Shown piece by piece: positions 36,776 through 45,946 of a stretch of DNA of 64,000 bases (positions within the stretch are counted from its first letter, which is position 1; each line of letters begins with the position of its first letter). The notes beneath the pieces were generated by a model, which did no database searches, was not told the origin of the DNA, and saw nothing but the letters and a program-made list of their open reading frames with translations. Made by a program: the position numbers and the translations under genes. Source of the DNA: Arcicella aquatica (GTDB lineage Bacteria > Bacteroidota > Bacteroidia > Cytophagales > Spirosomataceae); the NCBI RefSeq assembly GCF_034928825.1, contig NZ_JAYFUL010000022.1, positions 26,569 through 90,568 of the forward strand, in the 5' to 3' direction.

Positions 36776-36867
36776 AAGTCCTTACTTTTCTTGTCTTGAC
36801 ACAAGAAAAGTAACAAAAGAAAGTCAAGAAATTCCAAACTCGCTATCGCTCAAACAGTGGAATTTCA
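36776..36867. repeat. Single arm of the 430-bp inverted-repeat family
   Basis: A CTTACTTTTCTTGTC / GACACAAGAAAAGTAA stem-loop, then TCAAGAAATTCC and ACTCGCTATCGCTCAAACAG, as in one half of the elements at 21787 and 41938. The rest of the 36603-37074 spacer is AT-rich with no gene. Confidence 0.75.
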
Positions 36868-37074
36868 CTAAATGCTAACGCCTAAATAGGATAAAACTTT
36901 AAGTAATAAATCTTTTCAAAATTTAAACATACTCTAAGCAAAATACTATTTCCCAACAGCTAAACACCAACTCAAACACAAACTTAGCATTTTGAAAATA
37001 TGTTATTGATTTAGACCTGATAAGTAATTGCATCAATATTTTGAGTATTTTTAAGAAAACAAGCCAAAGATATC

Positions 37075-38355
37075 ATGGAAAATTTTCGGATAGAAAGTTT
37101 AGAAATCAATAAAATAGGTGCTTTTGAGCATCTAAAAATGGACTTTCCTAAAAAGACTGACCCTGAAAAAGCTGAAATCCATATTTTGACTGGTGAGAAT
37201 GGGACTGGGAAGACGACGATTTTGGAGGCTTTGGCAGAGATTGCGAAGTATAAAATAGATACCTCTGAACAAACTGGACTTATAAATAAATTAGATTTAA
37301 ACAGTGTTATAAGTGTAATTACACATCCTAAAAAATATTCTACTAATCTTGAGCTTGATGATATTGTACAAAATCGTAGTTCAAAAAATATGATTGGTAA
37401 AGATATTCAGACTAAGATGAATGAACGCTTAGGGGTTGATTTTGCTTTATTTGCCTATTCAGGTTATCGACGAATTAATCAGTCAAAAATGATTTCCATT
37501 GATAAGGGAAGATTTTCATTTCCTGATGCTCTTAATGATGCATTAAATTTTGACAACTCTATAAATACTGATAAATTGACTCAATGGATAGGTACTGCTA
37601 TTGCACAAGAAGCCTTGTCAATTTTAAAAGGAGATTCTCAACGAGCATCAAAATATAGAAATTATGTTAAGATAATAGAAGAAATTATTGAAGAAATAAC
37701 AAATGAGCAAGTCAGTTTCGACCTTAATGCCGATACGATGCACTTGAACATTATTATTAATAAACAAAAACTGGCTTTAACTTCTTTGCCCGACGGTTTA
37801 AAAAGTTTAATTTCCTGGATTGGTGATTTAGTAATGCGCATGTCTCAAATTGGGTGGGCTTTTGACATTCCCATCTTCGAACGAAACTTCATTCTCTTCT
37901 TAGACGAAATAGAAGTACATCTTCATCCTGCTTGGCAACGTAAAATTTTGCCTGTAGTTCAGGAACTCTTTAAAAATGCACAGATTTTTATTTCTACGCA
38001 TTCACCTTTTGTGGTGGGTTCTGTAGATGGTGCTTGGGTGCATAAATTAAAGAAAGTAGGCGCTTATGCCGTTTTGGATGGCGAGCCTGTTTTAACAGAG
38101 GACGCTGAGAGTTACGATACTATTTTAGAAGAAGTTTTTGGTATTAAAGAGCGATTTGGTAAAGACATTGAAATACTACTCAAAGAATTTAGAGAAATCA
38201 CCAAAGAAATTTTAAAAGGTAATGAAGCAAGGTTAGAAAGATGGCAACAAATTATTTTAATCTTTCAAAATCAAACTAGACCTGACGAAATTATGTCTCT
38301 CATTACTCCGCAAATACATCAAATTAACAGAATTCGTAAACAAGTTATCGCCTAG
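37075..38355 (+). CDS. ptuA: PtuA-like AAA ATPase of a Septu-type defence pair
   Basis: A 426-residue SMC/OLD-like ATPase. Walker A GENGTGKTT is at residues 40-48, Walker B LFLDEIE at about 273-279 followed by VHLHPAWQ, and the H-loop-like FISTHSPFVVGS. Between them is a helical insertion typical of AAA_15/AAA_21 proteins. It is followed after 7 bases by an HNH protein of the PtuB/TIGR02646 type. This ATPase-HNH pair is the Septu anti-phage system, or the effector pair of some retrons. No reverse transcriptase gene is in the window, so Septu is preferred. The A+T is higher than in the helicase downstream, consistent with acquisition. Confidence 0.82.
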   Translation: MENFRIESLEINKIGAFEHLKMDFPKKTDPEKAEIHILTGENGTGKTTILEALAEIAKYKIDTSEQTGLINKLDLNSVISVITHPKKYSTNLELDDIVQNRSSKNMIGKDIQTKMNERLGVDFALFAYSGYRRINQSKMISIDKGRFSFPDALNDALNFDNSINTDKLTQWIGTAIAQEALSILKGDSQRASKYRNYVKIIEEIIEEITNEQVSFDLNADTMHLNIIINKQKLALTSLPDGLKSLISWIGDLVMRMSQIGWAFDIPIFERNFILFLDEIEVHLHPAWQRKILPVVQELFKNAQIFISTHSPFVVGSVDGAWVHKLKKVGAYAVLDGEPVLTEDAESYDTILEEVFGIKERFGKDIEILLKEFREITKEILKGNEARLERWQQIILIFQNQTRPDEIMSLITPQIHQINRIRKQVIA

Positions 38356-38362
38356 TTTTCAA

Positions 38363-38998
38363 ATGTATAAAATAACTAGAAGTCCTGCATCAGAACCTCA
38401 AATACTAAAAGAGAAATCAAAAGAATGGACTGAAAAATTTCTCGAAAAAAGACAACAAAATCCTACACACAAACTGAGTTGGAGAAAAGGGGCTACAAAT
38501 TATCATGATGAAATTGTAAAGGCTCTTGGTAGCTTAACACACAATCATTGTTCATATTGTGATAAATATCCGCTTGATGAAAGAGGTAAAATAGACCTTC
38601 AAATAGATCATTTCAAACCTATTAGTAAACCTGAATTCACAAGACTAGCATACGATTGGACAAATCTATTTCTAGCTTGTGGAGGGTGTAATAAACCTAA
38701 GTTGGCTCAATATAGCGATTTGATTTTAAGACCAGATGCTGACGATTATAACCCAAGTGATTATTTTCTTTTTGATACAAGCTCAGGCGAAATATTAATA
38801 AATGAAAGAAATGGAATAGTACATACAGAACGAGCGAAAGAAACTATAAAAGTTTTTAATTTAAACGATAAAAGTATAATTAAAATGCGATTGAGAGCTA
38901 TTCGGAATTTCAGGAGAGAAATGACTAATCCAATAGAAGAATTTGATATTAACGATTACGATTACCGAAATTTCATTGAAGAACTCCTATATTTTTGA
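38363..38998 (+). CDS. ptuB: PtuB-like HNH endonuclease of a Septu-type defence pair
   Basis: A 211-residue HNH nuclease (TIGR02646-like). It has the N-terminal MYKITRSPASEP with lysine-rich KSKEWTEKFLEKR. The zinc and catalytic motif is CSYC (residues 63-66), IDHFKPISK (Asp82-His83) and NLFLACGGCNKPK (Cys106, Cys109). In Septu, PtuA sequesters PtuB until phage infection releases nuclease activity. This mechanism is family knowledge and cannot be read from the sequence. It starts 7 bases after ptuA and stops 4 bases before the helicase gene, so all three are likely on one mRNA. Confidence 0.85.
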   Translation: MYKITRSPASEPQILKEKSKEWTEKFLEKRQQNPTHKLSWRKGATNYHDEIVKALGSLTHNHCSYCDKYPLDERGKIDLQIDHFKPISKPEFTRLAYDWTNLFLACGGCNKPKLAQYSDLILRPDADDYNPSDYFLFDTSSGEILINERNGIVHTERAKETIKVFNLNDKSIIKMRLRAIRNFRREMTNPIEEFDINDYDYRNFIEELLYF

Positions 38999-39002
38999 AT
39001 AA

Positions 39003-40439
39003 ATGTCAACAGAAAAACCCACCCCCTCTTTCTTACTACGCCAAAAGTTCCCTTTTGAACCTACCAATGGGCAATTAGACCTTTTCCTGAAAATGGATAA
39101 ATTTATCCCTAATCAAGATGATTTTGGGCCTTTATGCTTTTTATTGAAGGGTTATGCTGGTACGGGTAAGACTACCGTGCTAAGTACGATTATGAAGGTG
39201 TTGCCTAAATTTGGGTACAAAGCTATCCTCCTTGCTCCTACGGGACGAGCGGCTAAGGTAATGGGCAACTATTCTAAAACCAAAGCCCTGACGATACATA
39301 AAAAGATTTACAGACAAGTGGCTAATCAATATACGGGTAGTTTGGAGTTTCAATTACAGAATAATTATGCGACCAAAACTATTTTTATCATTGATGAAGC
39401 CTCAATGATTTCGGATGATGCTGAATTTGGTACGCCAGGATTATTGACTGACTTGATGAAATTTATTTTTACACATCCTGAAACAGATTATAATTTCAAT
39501 AAAGTGATTTTTGTGGGCGATACCGCCCAATTACCGCCCGTGGGTAAATTGATGTCTCCTGCCCTTGAAAAAGGTTATATGGAAGGTCAGTTCCATGTGG
39601 GTGTGATGGAACAGGAATTGACCGAAGTAATGCGTCAGGATGCAGAATCAGGCATTTTGTTTAATGCTACTAATTTGCGTGATATTCTAAAAGACGAAAA
39701 ACCTCAAATTAGTTTTAATACAAAAGGTTTCAAGGATTTCTTTAAAATGACGGGCGAGAAACTGGAAGATGGTTTGAATTATGCTTACCGAAAGTTTGGT
39801 CGCGAAAATACTATTATCCTGACACGCTCTAACAAAACGGCTGTGCAGTATAACCGTTATATCCGTCAGCAAATCTTTTCGATGGAAGATGAATTATCGA
39901 CGGGCGACTTACTCATGATTGTTCGAAATAATTATCATTGGCTTGCGGAGGATTCGCCTGCGGGCTTTTTAGCCAATGGCGATTTTGTGGAGGTGATGAG
40001 AATCAGGGGCATCGAAGAAATGCATGGTTTTAGGTTTGCTACCCTTACGCTCAGACTGCTCGATTATGAAGACCATCCGACCATCGATGCCAAAGTAATG
40101 TTAAGTACACTTTATACCAACACGTCTGCCATGTCAAAAGATGAAAACAAAGCCCTGTATGATTCTGTTTCGGCTGATTATGCCCACATAGCCAGTAAAA
40201 AACACAGAAACGAAGACATCAGGAAAGACCCTTATCTCAATGCCCTACAGGTAAAATTTGCTTATGCCCTTACCTGCCATAAGTCGCAAGGTGGACAATG
40301 GAATGCAGTCTTTGTTGAGCAAGGTTACCTAACTGACGAAAATATCAACGAAGACTTCATCAGATGGCTTTACACGGCTGTCACCCGTGCAACCCATGAA
40401 GTATTTCTATTGAATTTTCATACAGACTTTTTTGATTGA
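39003..40439 (+). CDS. RecD/Dda-like superfamily 1 DNA helicase
   Basis: A 478-residue SF1B helicase. Walker A (motif I) is LLKGYAGTGKTTVLS near residue 54, motif Ia LAPTGRAAKVM, motif II FIIDEASMIS near residue 128, motif III FVGDTAQLPPVG, and the C-terminal UvrD_C_2-type motifs YALTCHKSQGGQW and LYTAVTRATHEVFLL. It lacks the RecD N-terminal dimerisation domain. Homologues with this layout are widespread chromosomal genes in Bacteroidota, so this is probably a resident gene that now sits behind the Septu pair (4-base gap). A functional link to the defence pair cannot be excluded. Confidence 0.88.
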   Translation: MSTEKPTPSFLLRQKFPFEPTNGQLDLFLKMDKFIPNQDDFGPLCFLLKGYAGTGKTTVLSTIMKVLPKFGYKAILLAPTGRAAKVMGNYSKTKALTIHKKIYRQVANQYTGSLEFQLQNNYATKTIFIIDEASMISDDAEFGTPGLLTDLMKFIFTHPETDYNFNKVIFVGDTAQLPPVGKLMSPALEKGYMEGQFHVGVMEQELTEVMRQDAESGILFNATNLRDILKDEKPQISFNTKGFKDFFKMTGEKLEDGLNYAYRKFGRENTIILTRSNKTAVQYNRYIRQQIFSMEDELSTGDLLMIVRNNYHWLAEDSPAGFLANGDFVEVMRIRGIEEMHGFRFATLTLRLLDYEDHPTIDAKVMLSTLYTNTSAMSKDENKALYDSVSADYAHIASKKHRNEDIRKDPYLNALQVKFAYALTCHKSQGGQWNAVFVEQGYLTDENINEDFIRWLYTAVTRATHEVFLLNFHTDFFD

Positions 40440-40441
40440 GG

Positions 40442-41128
40442 CTATTTTTCTTCTCCTTCGTAAAAGTATTTTTTCAATACAAAGCGAATAGAATAATAGG
40501 AATTAATCATTGCGGTATGGATTTGTTTTCTATCCATCCACTCTAGTTTTTCAATACCTTCCTCCAACTGAGGTTTCATTTTGCCAGCATCAATCAGTTC
40601 CATTGAATACCATTTTGTTTGTTTCAAAATAGCTTCGTTTTTGTAAGTATAAGTGTGGTAAGTAGTACAGATTTTTTCATCTAATTTGGCTTTTACATTA
40701 CATTCCTCTTCTACTTCACGCACGGCAGCTACTTTGAATGATTCGCCTTTATCGAGTTTACCTTTGGGCAAGTCCCATTTTTTCAAACGATACATCATCA
40801 ATACTTTGCCATGCTCATTTCTCACTACGCCCCCTGCTGCTCGCACAACTTTGTATTGAGATTTGATTTGGTCTTCAGTAGCATCTTTATTCTCTGAAAC
40901 TAACGTGATCGATTGTAAGTTAGGAAGCTCTTCATTTTTTAAAATAGTAAATAACCTAGAGACCGTCGGAGAAAGCACATTGATAATCAATACGTGTCCT
41001 TGAAGACTATTGGCTTTAATGGCTTCTAGCTGAGCATCTATTAAGTGGTCAAATTCTGTTGATGTGAGTGCTTGGGCTTTCTTTTTCCCAATGACCTTGA
41101 TAGGTCTTTCGTTAATGAAAATTATCAT
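40442..41128 (-). CDS. NUDIX hydrolase with N-terminal extension
   Basis: A 228-residue protein. The NUDIX box (GX5EX7REUXEEXGU) is read as GKLDKGESFKVAAVREVEEECN at about residues 123-144, in two segments: GKLDKGESFK and VAAVREVEEECN. The 95-residue N-terminal domain (FINERPIKVIGKKK...) is found with this NUDIX type in Bacteroidota. It hydrolyses nucleoside diphosphate derivatives, and the exact substrate is unknown. It is convergent with the helicase with only two bases between stops, and divergent from pyrE. Confidence 0.88.
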   Translation of the reverse strand: MIIFINERPIKVIGKKKAQALTSTEFDHLIDAQLEAIKANSLQGHVLIINVLSPTVSRLFTILKNEELPNLQSITLVSENKDATEDQIKSQYKVVRAAGGVVRNEHGKVLMMYRLKKWDLPKGKLDKGESFKVAAVREVEEECNVKAKLDEKICTTYHTYTYKNEAILKQTKWYSMELIDAGKMKPQLEEGIEKLEWMDRKQIHTAMINSYYSIRFVLKKYFYEGEEK

Positions 41129-41265
41129 TTTTAGTTTGATTGTTCCCTAATGATTTGCTCGTGAATTAAAATGAATATTTATATTTCATCGTAAAATTAA
41201 ACTTTTGTTACGAAACATTACTGAGAGTTTTTAATTTTGCACATAGATTTAACAAAAACCCCAAA

Positions 41266-41904
41266 ATGGCACAACGTACTCTTGCAGAAACAGTCGCTTC
41301 TATGTTACTTGAAGTTAAGGCTGTTCGACTAAGCCCCGACCAACCTTTCAAATGGGCATCTGGCTGGAACTCACCTATTTACTGTGATAATAGAATCACA
41401 CTTTCGTATCCAAAAGTGCGTACTGCTATCAAAAATGGGCTTGCATCGGCTGTTAAAGCTTATTGGAGCGATGTTGATATTATTGCTGGCGTTGCTACGG
41501 CAGGTATTGCACAAGGAGCATTAGTAGCAGATTGGCTCGACCTTCCTTTCTGTTATGTTCGTCCTGAACCTAAAAAACACGGCATGGGCAACCAAATTGA
41601 AGGAAAAATTAAAGCTGGCCAAAAAGTAGTTTTAATTGAAGACTTAGTGTCAACAGGTGGCAGTTCTTTAAAAGCGGTTGATGCTTTGCGTGAAGCAGGA
41701 GCAAATGTATTAGGAATGGTTTCTATTTTTACGTATGGCTTTGAGATAGCGGACAAAAATTTCGCTGAGAAAAACTTGAAAGTTTATACTTTAAGTAATT
41801 ATGAAACACTTATCAAAGAAGCGGTAGCTAAAAACTACGTTTCTGAAAGTCAGCAAATTACTTTGCAAGAATGGAGACATAATCCTTCGGAATGGAAAGT
41901 ATAG
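41266..41904 (+). CDS. pyrE: Orotate phosphoribosyltransferase
   Basis: A 212-residue enzyme that joins orotate to PRPP, giving OMP in pyrimidine synthesis. The PRPP-binding motif VVLIEDLVSTGGSS lies near residue 125, and FKWASGWNSPIYCDNR at residues 24-39 is the orotate-site region. The conserved YVRPEPKKHGMGNQIEG loop is present. A TAATTTTG -7 box lies at 41232-41239. It ends before a long inverted-repeat element. Confidence 0.95.
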   Translation: MAQRTLAETVASMLLEVKAVRLSPDQPFKWASGWNSPIYCDNRITLSYPKVRTAIKNGLASAVKAYWSDVDIIAGVATAGIAQGALVADWLDLPFCYVRPEPKKHGMGNQIEGKIKAGQKVVLIEDLVSTGGSSLKAVDALREAGANVLGMVSIFTYGFEIADKNFAEKNLKVYTLSNYETLIKEAVAKNYVSESQQITLQEWRHNPSEWKV

Positions 41905-41937
41905 TAATGTTCTATCGAGCTGGCATTTATTTTATAC

Positions 41938-42364
41938 AAAATATGAGTCATTTTGAATTTTCTCTTAAAATAGGATAGTTTAGAGGATTTCTGATTTTTT
42001 GGATTTATTCTCGTCCTTACTTTTTGCCTTGATGCAAAAAGTAACCGCAGCGGCGGTCGCAAAAAAATCAAGAATTCCTAAACTCGCTTCGCTCAAACAG
42101 TAGGAATTCAGAAAGCATCAATCATAAACATGAGTCATCCTGAATTTTATATTATAAAAAAGCAGTCTAAAACTAATTTACACCGCTTTTTTATGATTGA
42201 GAGATACCGAATTCCTACTGTTTGAGCGGAGCGAGTTTAGGAATTCTTGATTTTCTTTTGTTACTTTTCTTGTATCAAGACAAGAAAAGTAAGGACAGAA
42301 CGATAATAAATATCAAACTTCTAAAACTTGTTATTCTAAAGAAAATTCAAGATGATTCATGTTT
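41938..42364. repeat. Long inverted-repeat element, copy 2 (MITE-like)
   Basis: Same architecture as 21787-22218: ends ATATGAGTCATTTTGAATTT and complement, inner arms with AACTCGCTTCGCTCAAACAG and complement, an internal end-like copy at about 42128, and CTTACTTTT stem-loops on both sides. The central hairpin is degenerate (AAGCAGTCTAAAAC against CACCGCTTTTTT). It has no coding capacity and lies 3' of pyrE. Confidence 0.8.
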
Positions 42365-42392
42365 TATTCTCTTATAATATTTAAATAAAACC

Positions 42393-42413
42393 GAAAGCTG
42401 AAATCCGAAAGCC
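42393..42413 (+). repeat. Three tandem heptamers (GAAAGCT type)
   Basis: GAAAGCT, GAAATCC, GAAAGCC in 7-base register, ending just before the dprA stop codon. The same unit occurs at 9005-9025. Confidence 0.6.
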
Positions 42414-42415
42414 AA

Positions 42416-43534
42416 TTACCTTACAGAAATAGCATATTTCTTCCCCGGTAAGGATTTCAGTACACCTTGAAATTCCAAATTCAACAATAAGGACGATAAT
42501 TTGGCAATGTGAATCTGAGACTGCCATGCCAATACATCAATTTCCATTACCTGATTTTTATGAAGCAATGCCATCACCTGACTTTCATCGTCAGTAAAAT
42601 TGGTCAAGTCTAATGTATTTTTGAAGCTATTGCTTTTCTCATGCCCTGCTAAATCCCAATTCAACGTTTCAACGACATCCTTGATACTGGTATAAATCTC
42701 TGCCTTTTTTTCTTTGATTAGCTTATTACAACCTTCTGAAAAAGATTTGCCTAGCTGTCCCGGCACTGCGAAAATATCACGATGGTAATTATTGGCATAT
42801 TCGGCTGTAATCAAAGCCCCTCCTTTTACGGCGGCTTCAATGACAATTGTCACGTCTGACATTCCAGCTATTATCCTATTTCTTTGCGGAAAAAATCTTG
42901 GGTCAGGTTGAACGCCAAACATCTGCTCAGTAAGAATCCCGCCTGTTTCCTGCATTTGAATAGACGTATTTTTATGCTGATAAGGATAAATAAAATCGAT
43001 ACCACTAGCCATTACGCCCAACGTAGGAACATCGTTTTTCAAGCAAGCCTTATGGGCTACGATGTCTATCCCATAAGCCAATCCACTGATTACTAAAGGA
43101 TTAAAATCTTTTAAATCTTCAACTAATTCTTCCGTAACATTTCTGCCATATTCAGTACATTGCCGAGTGCCTACGATGGCTACAGTCTTGGTATGGTTCA
43201 AATTGGCATTCCCCTTATAATACAATAATACTGGCGCATCATAAAGCTGTTTTAGGCGGTTCGGGTAGTTTTTATCGGTATAAAACAGCAAATCAACCTG
43301 TTGTCTATCTGCTTCTTCAATGATGGCAAATGCTTTGTCTAGCACAGACTTATCTTGAAGATTCAGGGCTAATGTTTTACCAATATTCGGGATTTTAAGT
43401 AGTTTGGAAACAGGTGTTTTAAAGACTTGTTCGGCAGAGCCACAGTAGCTAATAAGTTGACGAATAAGCACATCACCGATTTTAGGAATCAAGGTTAGTG
43501 CAACCTGATAGGGTAAATTTTCTTTTGTAGACAT
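42416..43534 (-). CDS. dprA: DNA processing protein DprA
   Basis: A 372-residue DprA/Smf that binds incoming single-stranded DNA and loads RecA during transformation. A SAM-like N-terminus (LTLIPKIGDVLIRQLISY) precedes a Rossmann-type core with VAIVGTRQCTEYG near residue 115, VISGLAYGIDIVAHKA near residue 145, and FPQRNRIIAGMSDVTIVIEAA near residue 215. A C-terminal winged helix ends the protein. Other competence genes are not in the window. Confidence 0.94.
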   Translation of the reverse strand: MSTKENLPYQVALTLIPKIGDVLIRQLISYCGSAEQVFKTPVSKLLKIPNIGKTLALNLQDKSVLDKAFAIIEEADRQQVDLLFYTDKNYPNRLKQLYDAPVLLYYKGNANLNHTKTVAIVGTRQCTEYGRNVTEELVEDLKDFNPLVISGLAYGIDIVAHKACLKNDVPTLGVMASGIDFIYPYQHKNTSIQMQETGGILTEQMFGVQPDPRFFPQRNRIIAGMSDVTIVIEAAVKGGALITAEYANNYHRDIFAVPGQLGKSFSEGCNKLIKEKKAEIYTSIKDVVETLNWDLAGHEKSNSFKNTLDLTNFTDDESQVMALLHKNQVMEIDVLAWQSQIHIAKLSSLLLNLEFQGVLKSLPGKKYAISVR

Positions 43535-43584
43535 ATTAATAAGGTAGAATTTGATAAACTTTTAATGCACTTTAACTATTATGG

Positions 43585-43953
43585 TCAACTATCAGCTAGT
43601 TTTTCCGACTCCTCGTTTGGTTCATCCATCGCTTCTCGGAGACTCTTCATAAATTTTTTAATTTCTGTTAACTTATCGATAATTGCTTGGTTCTCTTGTT
43701 TTTTACGTTTCTGATGCTCTAGTGCCCTTTTAGCCCCTTCAATCGTATATCCCTGATTTTCAACCAAATCCACAATCTCTTCAAGATGTTTGATATCCTC
43801 TTGCGTATATTTTCTATCGCCCGAACGGTCACGTTTTGGTTCAAGCGTTGGAAATTGCTCTTCCCAAAAACGAAGTTTAGAGATATTCATATCAAACATC
43901 TGTGCGACTTCCGAAATTGAATAATATCTTTTGGTTAGGGCAATACTTTCCAT
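43585..43953 (-). CDS. MerR-family transcriptional regulator
   Basis: A 122-residue MerR-type protein. The winged HTH is at residues 9-75: RYYSISEVAQMFDMNISKL, then RFWEEQFPTLEPKRDRSG and the TQEDIKHLEEIVDLVENQGYT helices. A coiled-coil helix (LEHQKRKKQENQAIIDKL) and short acidic tail follow. The short tail has no ligand-binding domain, so no inducer can be proposed. Similar small MerR proteins next to dprA-type genes are common in Bacteroidota. Confidence 0.9.
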   Translation of the reverse strand: MESIALTKRYYSISEVAQMFDMNISKLRFWEEQFPTLEPKRDRSGDRKYTQEDIKHLEEIVDLVENQGYTIEGAKRALEHQKRKKQENQAIIDKLTEIKKFMKSLREAMDEPNEESEKLADS

Positions 43954-44039
43954 TTAATCAACAAATAAACAAAATAAGGATTTAATAAACATTACAAAGA
44001 TAGAACTTTTGTAGAACACTTGACGGAGTAACTAAAAGT

Positions 44040-44862
44040 TTAACTTATTTCTCTAATTCCCCTCAAAAGTTGTTCCAAAATTTCTTTCCAAAAATTAATA
44101 TTGGTATTGGGTATTTGTGTAACTAATATTCTCACCATATAACTTTCTTGGCTGAGCATAATTTCATACTCAATAATTGTTTGTATCCTACTATCAAGTG
44201 CTTGAGACAATGCCAAAATATTTCGCATTTCTCGTCCTAATACTCTTGCTGCAATATATTCTATTCCTAAATCCTCATCAAATAAATCTTGATGAAAATC
44301 ATAGATGTCATCACTGGCTATATCGAAATAGTTTTTTAAAATCATTCCAATATCCACAATATCTTTTCCTCTATCTTCTGGACGGTCGTTGAAAGCAATA
44401 AATTTTAAAATAACAATTCCTTCTAACTTTGCTAATTTAAAGACCAATCCATTTTCATTCACTTTAATGACTCCTCTTTCAAAAACCTCCTTAATTCCTA
44501 CCACATCTATTTCAGGAAAAGCCCGACTATTTAAAAACACTTTCCCATCCTGTTCAACCGCTCCAAATGGCAACAAATCAATTTGAATACCATGAGCATC
44601 AAATACTAAAATAGGATTTTCGCTATGAATCGTAAAGCCTTCTGATGCTACTAAATACTCTTTTATTGCTTCAAATTTTAAATTATCAGCAATTTGAATC
44701 GCTATATCAATATCTTTAGTCCCTTTGGTCTCTATGTTTTGTTTTGAAAACCAATAATCTCAAGCCAAAGCCCCAATGACATAAAAATCAATTCCGATAT
44801 TAATAAAGGCTCTTTCAAAAGCTTCAAAACACTCCTTAAGGTTGTTGTTCTTATTTCGTCAT
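44040..44862 (-). pseudogene. AbiEii-type nucleotidyltransferase toxin, disrupted
   Basis: A nucleotidyltransferase of the AbiEii/type IV toxin kind. Read through, it gives NLKECFEAFERAFINIGIDFYVIGALA, a stop, DYWFSKQNIETKGTKDIDIAI, then an intact C-terminal part. Two lesions are visible. A TGA at 44762-44760 stands where an Arg codon (CGA) is expected before DYW. The natural ATG at 44862, overlapping the antitoxin stop as ATGA, is out of frame by one base; one more A in the AAA run at 44854-44856 would restore MTKNKNNNLKECF. Only the last 178 residues (from 44576) remain as an open frame. Confidence 0.8.
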
Positions 44863-45872
44863 ACCTTATTTTGAATGAATTTTTCATGGATTTTCTGTGC
44901 AGTTTCTTGATTTCTATAATCTGTAGAATTTATTAAATCGGCATAGACTAATAAAGGACTTACTGTTTGATTATTAGTACTTTCATCCATTTTTGCAAAT
45001 GAATGAAATACGTCAATATTTCCTAAATTATCAGGAACGAGCCTATATTTTTTCATAAGTTCACTTCTTCCATCTTCTGTATAAAGTGTAAGATTTGTAG
45101 CACTTAAATAGTCTGTCAAGATTTCGGCAGCAGCTTCTCCCCCCCACTTACTTTTATTATCTAATACTATATCTTTCCAAGCTACATTGGCTAAGCTTCT
45201 ATATTTTCCAATATACAAAGTTGGTTTAAGTTTTGCATCATATTCAATCACCCAACGTTCAAATAACTTTGGAATATTTGACAAATAATCCTTTTTATTA
45301 TCAAGAGGAATAATAAATCCTAAGTTTTTTAGGGTTTGAATAGTTTTATGTACTGTGTCAAGACTAACTTGAGCGACCTCTGACATTCTACGATAAGTTG
45401 TCTGTGAAAGAGCAGGATGTTCAAGCAAATGAAACACAAGTTTTAAACCATTTTTTGTCAATGTTTTCTTTACAGAAGGACTATTCCTTTCATAAAGTTT
45501 TGATGGATTTATTTTATTATTTTCAACAAAATAAAAGACATTCGGATATTTAATATAAGCATTCCCAGTAATATCTAAGTAATTAATATGCAATGCCCTT
45601 AACTTTTTGCGTAAATCAGGAATGATGCTTTCAGCAATTACGATAAAATGCTCATGCTCATTATGCTGCAATAATATCTTTGCAATATGAGCATTTTGTA
45701 GTTTGGTTTTTATCTCAACTGATAAATTTATTTCTTGGTTATTTTCTTTATCTTTTATTGTTAAAAATCCATCTATTTTATCATCCTTGCTAGGTTGAAA
45801 TGTCGCTTCTAAATGACTTATTTCTCCCAAAGTATCTATTGCCAAATAGGCTATTTCTTGTTGATTCCCCAT
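44859..45872 (-). CDS. AbiEi-family antitoxin/transcriptional regulator
   Basis: A 337-residue protein of the type IV toxin-antitoxin AbiEi family. The N-terminal half is a nuclease-like fold with EIKTKLQNAHIAKILLQ and LHINYLDITGNAYIKYPN. A winged helix follows (GLKLVFHLLEHPALSQTTYRRMSEVAQVS). The C-terminal family signature is KWGGEAAAEILTDYL and TLYTEDGRSELMKKYRL. It normally represses its operon and counteracts the partner toxin. The gene is intact while its 4-base-overlapping partner downstream is broken. Confidence 0.85.
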   Translation of the reverse strand: MGNQQEIAYLAIDTLGEISHLEATFQPSKDDKIDGFLTIKDKENNQEINLSVEIKTKLQNAHIAKILLQHNEHEHFIVIAESIIPDLRKKLRALHINYLDITGNAYIKYPNVFYFVENNKINPSKLYERNSPSVKKTLTKNGLKLVFHLLEHPALSQTTYRRMSEVAQVSLDTVHKTIQTLKNLGFIIPLDNKKDYLSNIPKLFERWVIEYDAKLKPTLYIGKYRSLANVAWKDIVLDNKSKWGGEAAAEILTDYLSATNLTLYTEDGRSELMKKYRLVPDNLGNIDVFHSFAKMDESTNNQTVSPLLVYADLINSTDYRNQETAQKIHEKFIQNKV

Positions 45873-45946
45873 TTTGTTCGGATTTAATACATTGTTCTAA
45901 ATAAACGAACAAAGTAAATTTATCGAACAAAAAAGACTTTTGCAAA

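Noticed and set aside
36868..37074. Retron non-coding RNA or reverse transcriptase linked to the PtuAB pair
   Set aside because: No reverse transcriptase frame exists in the window, and the spacer has no inverted msr-msd-like structure that I could see.
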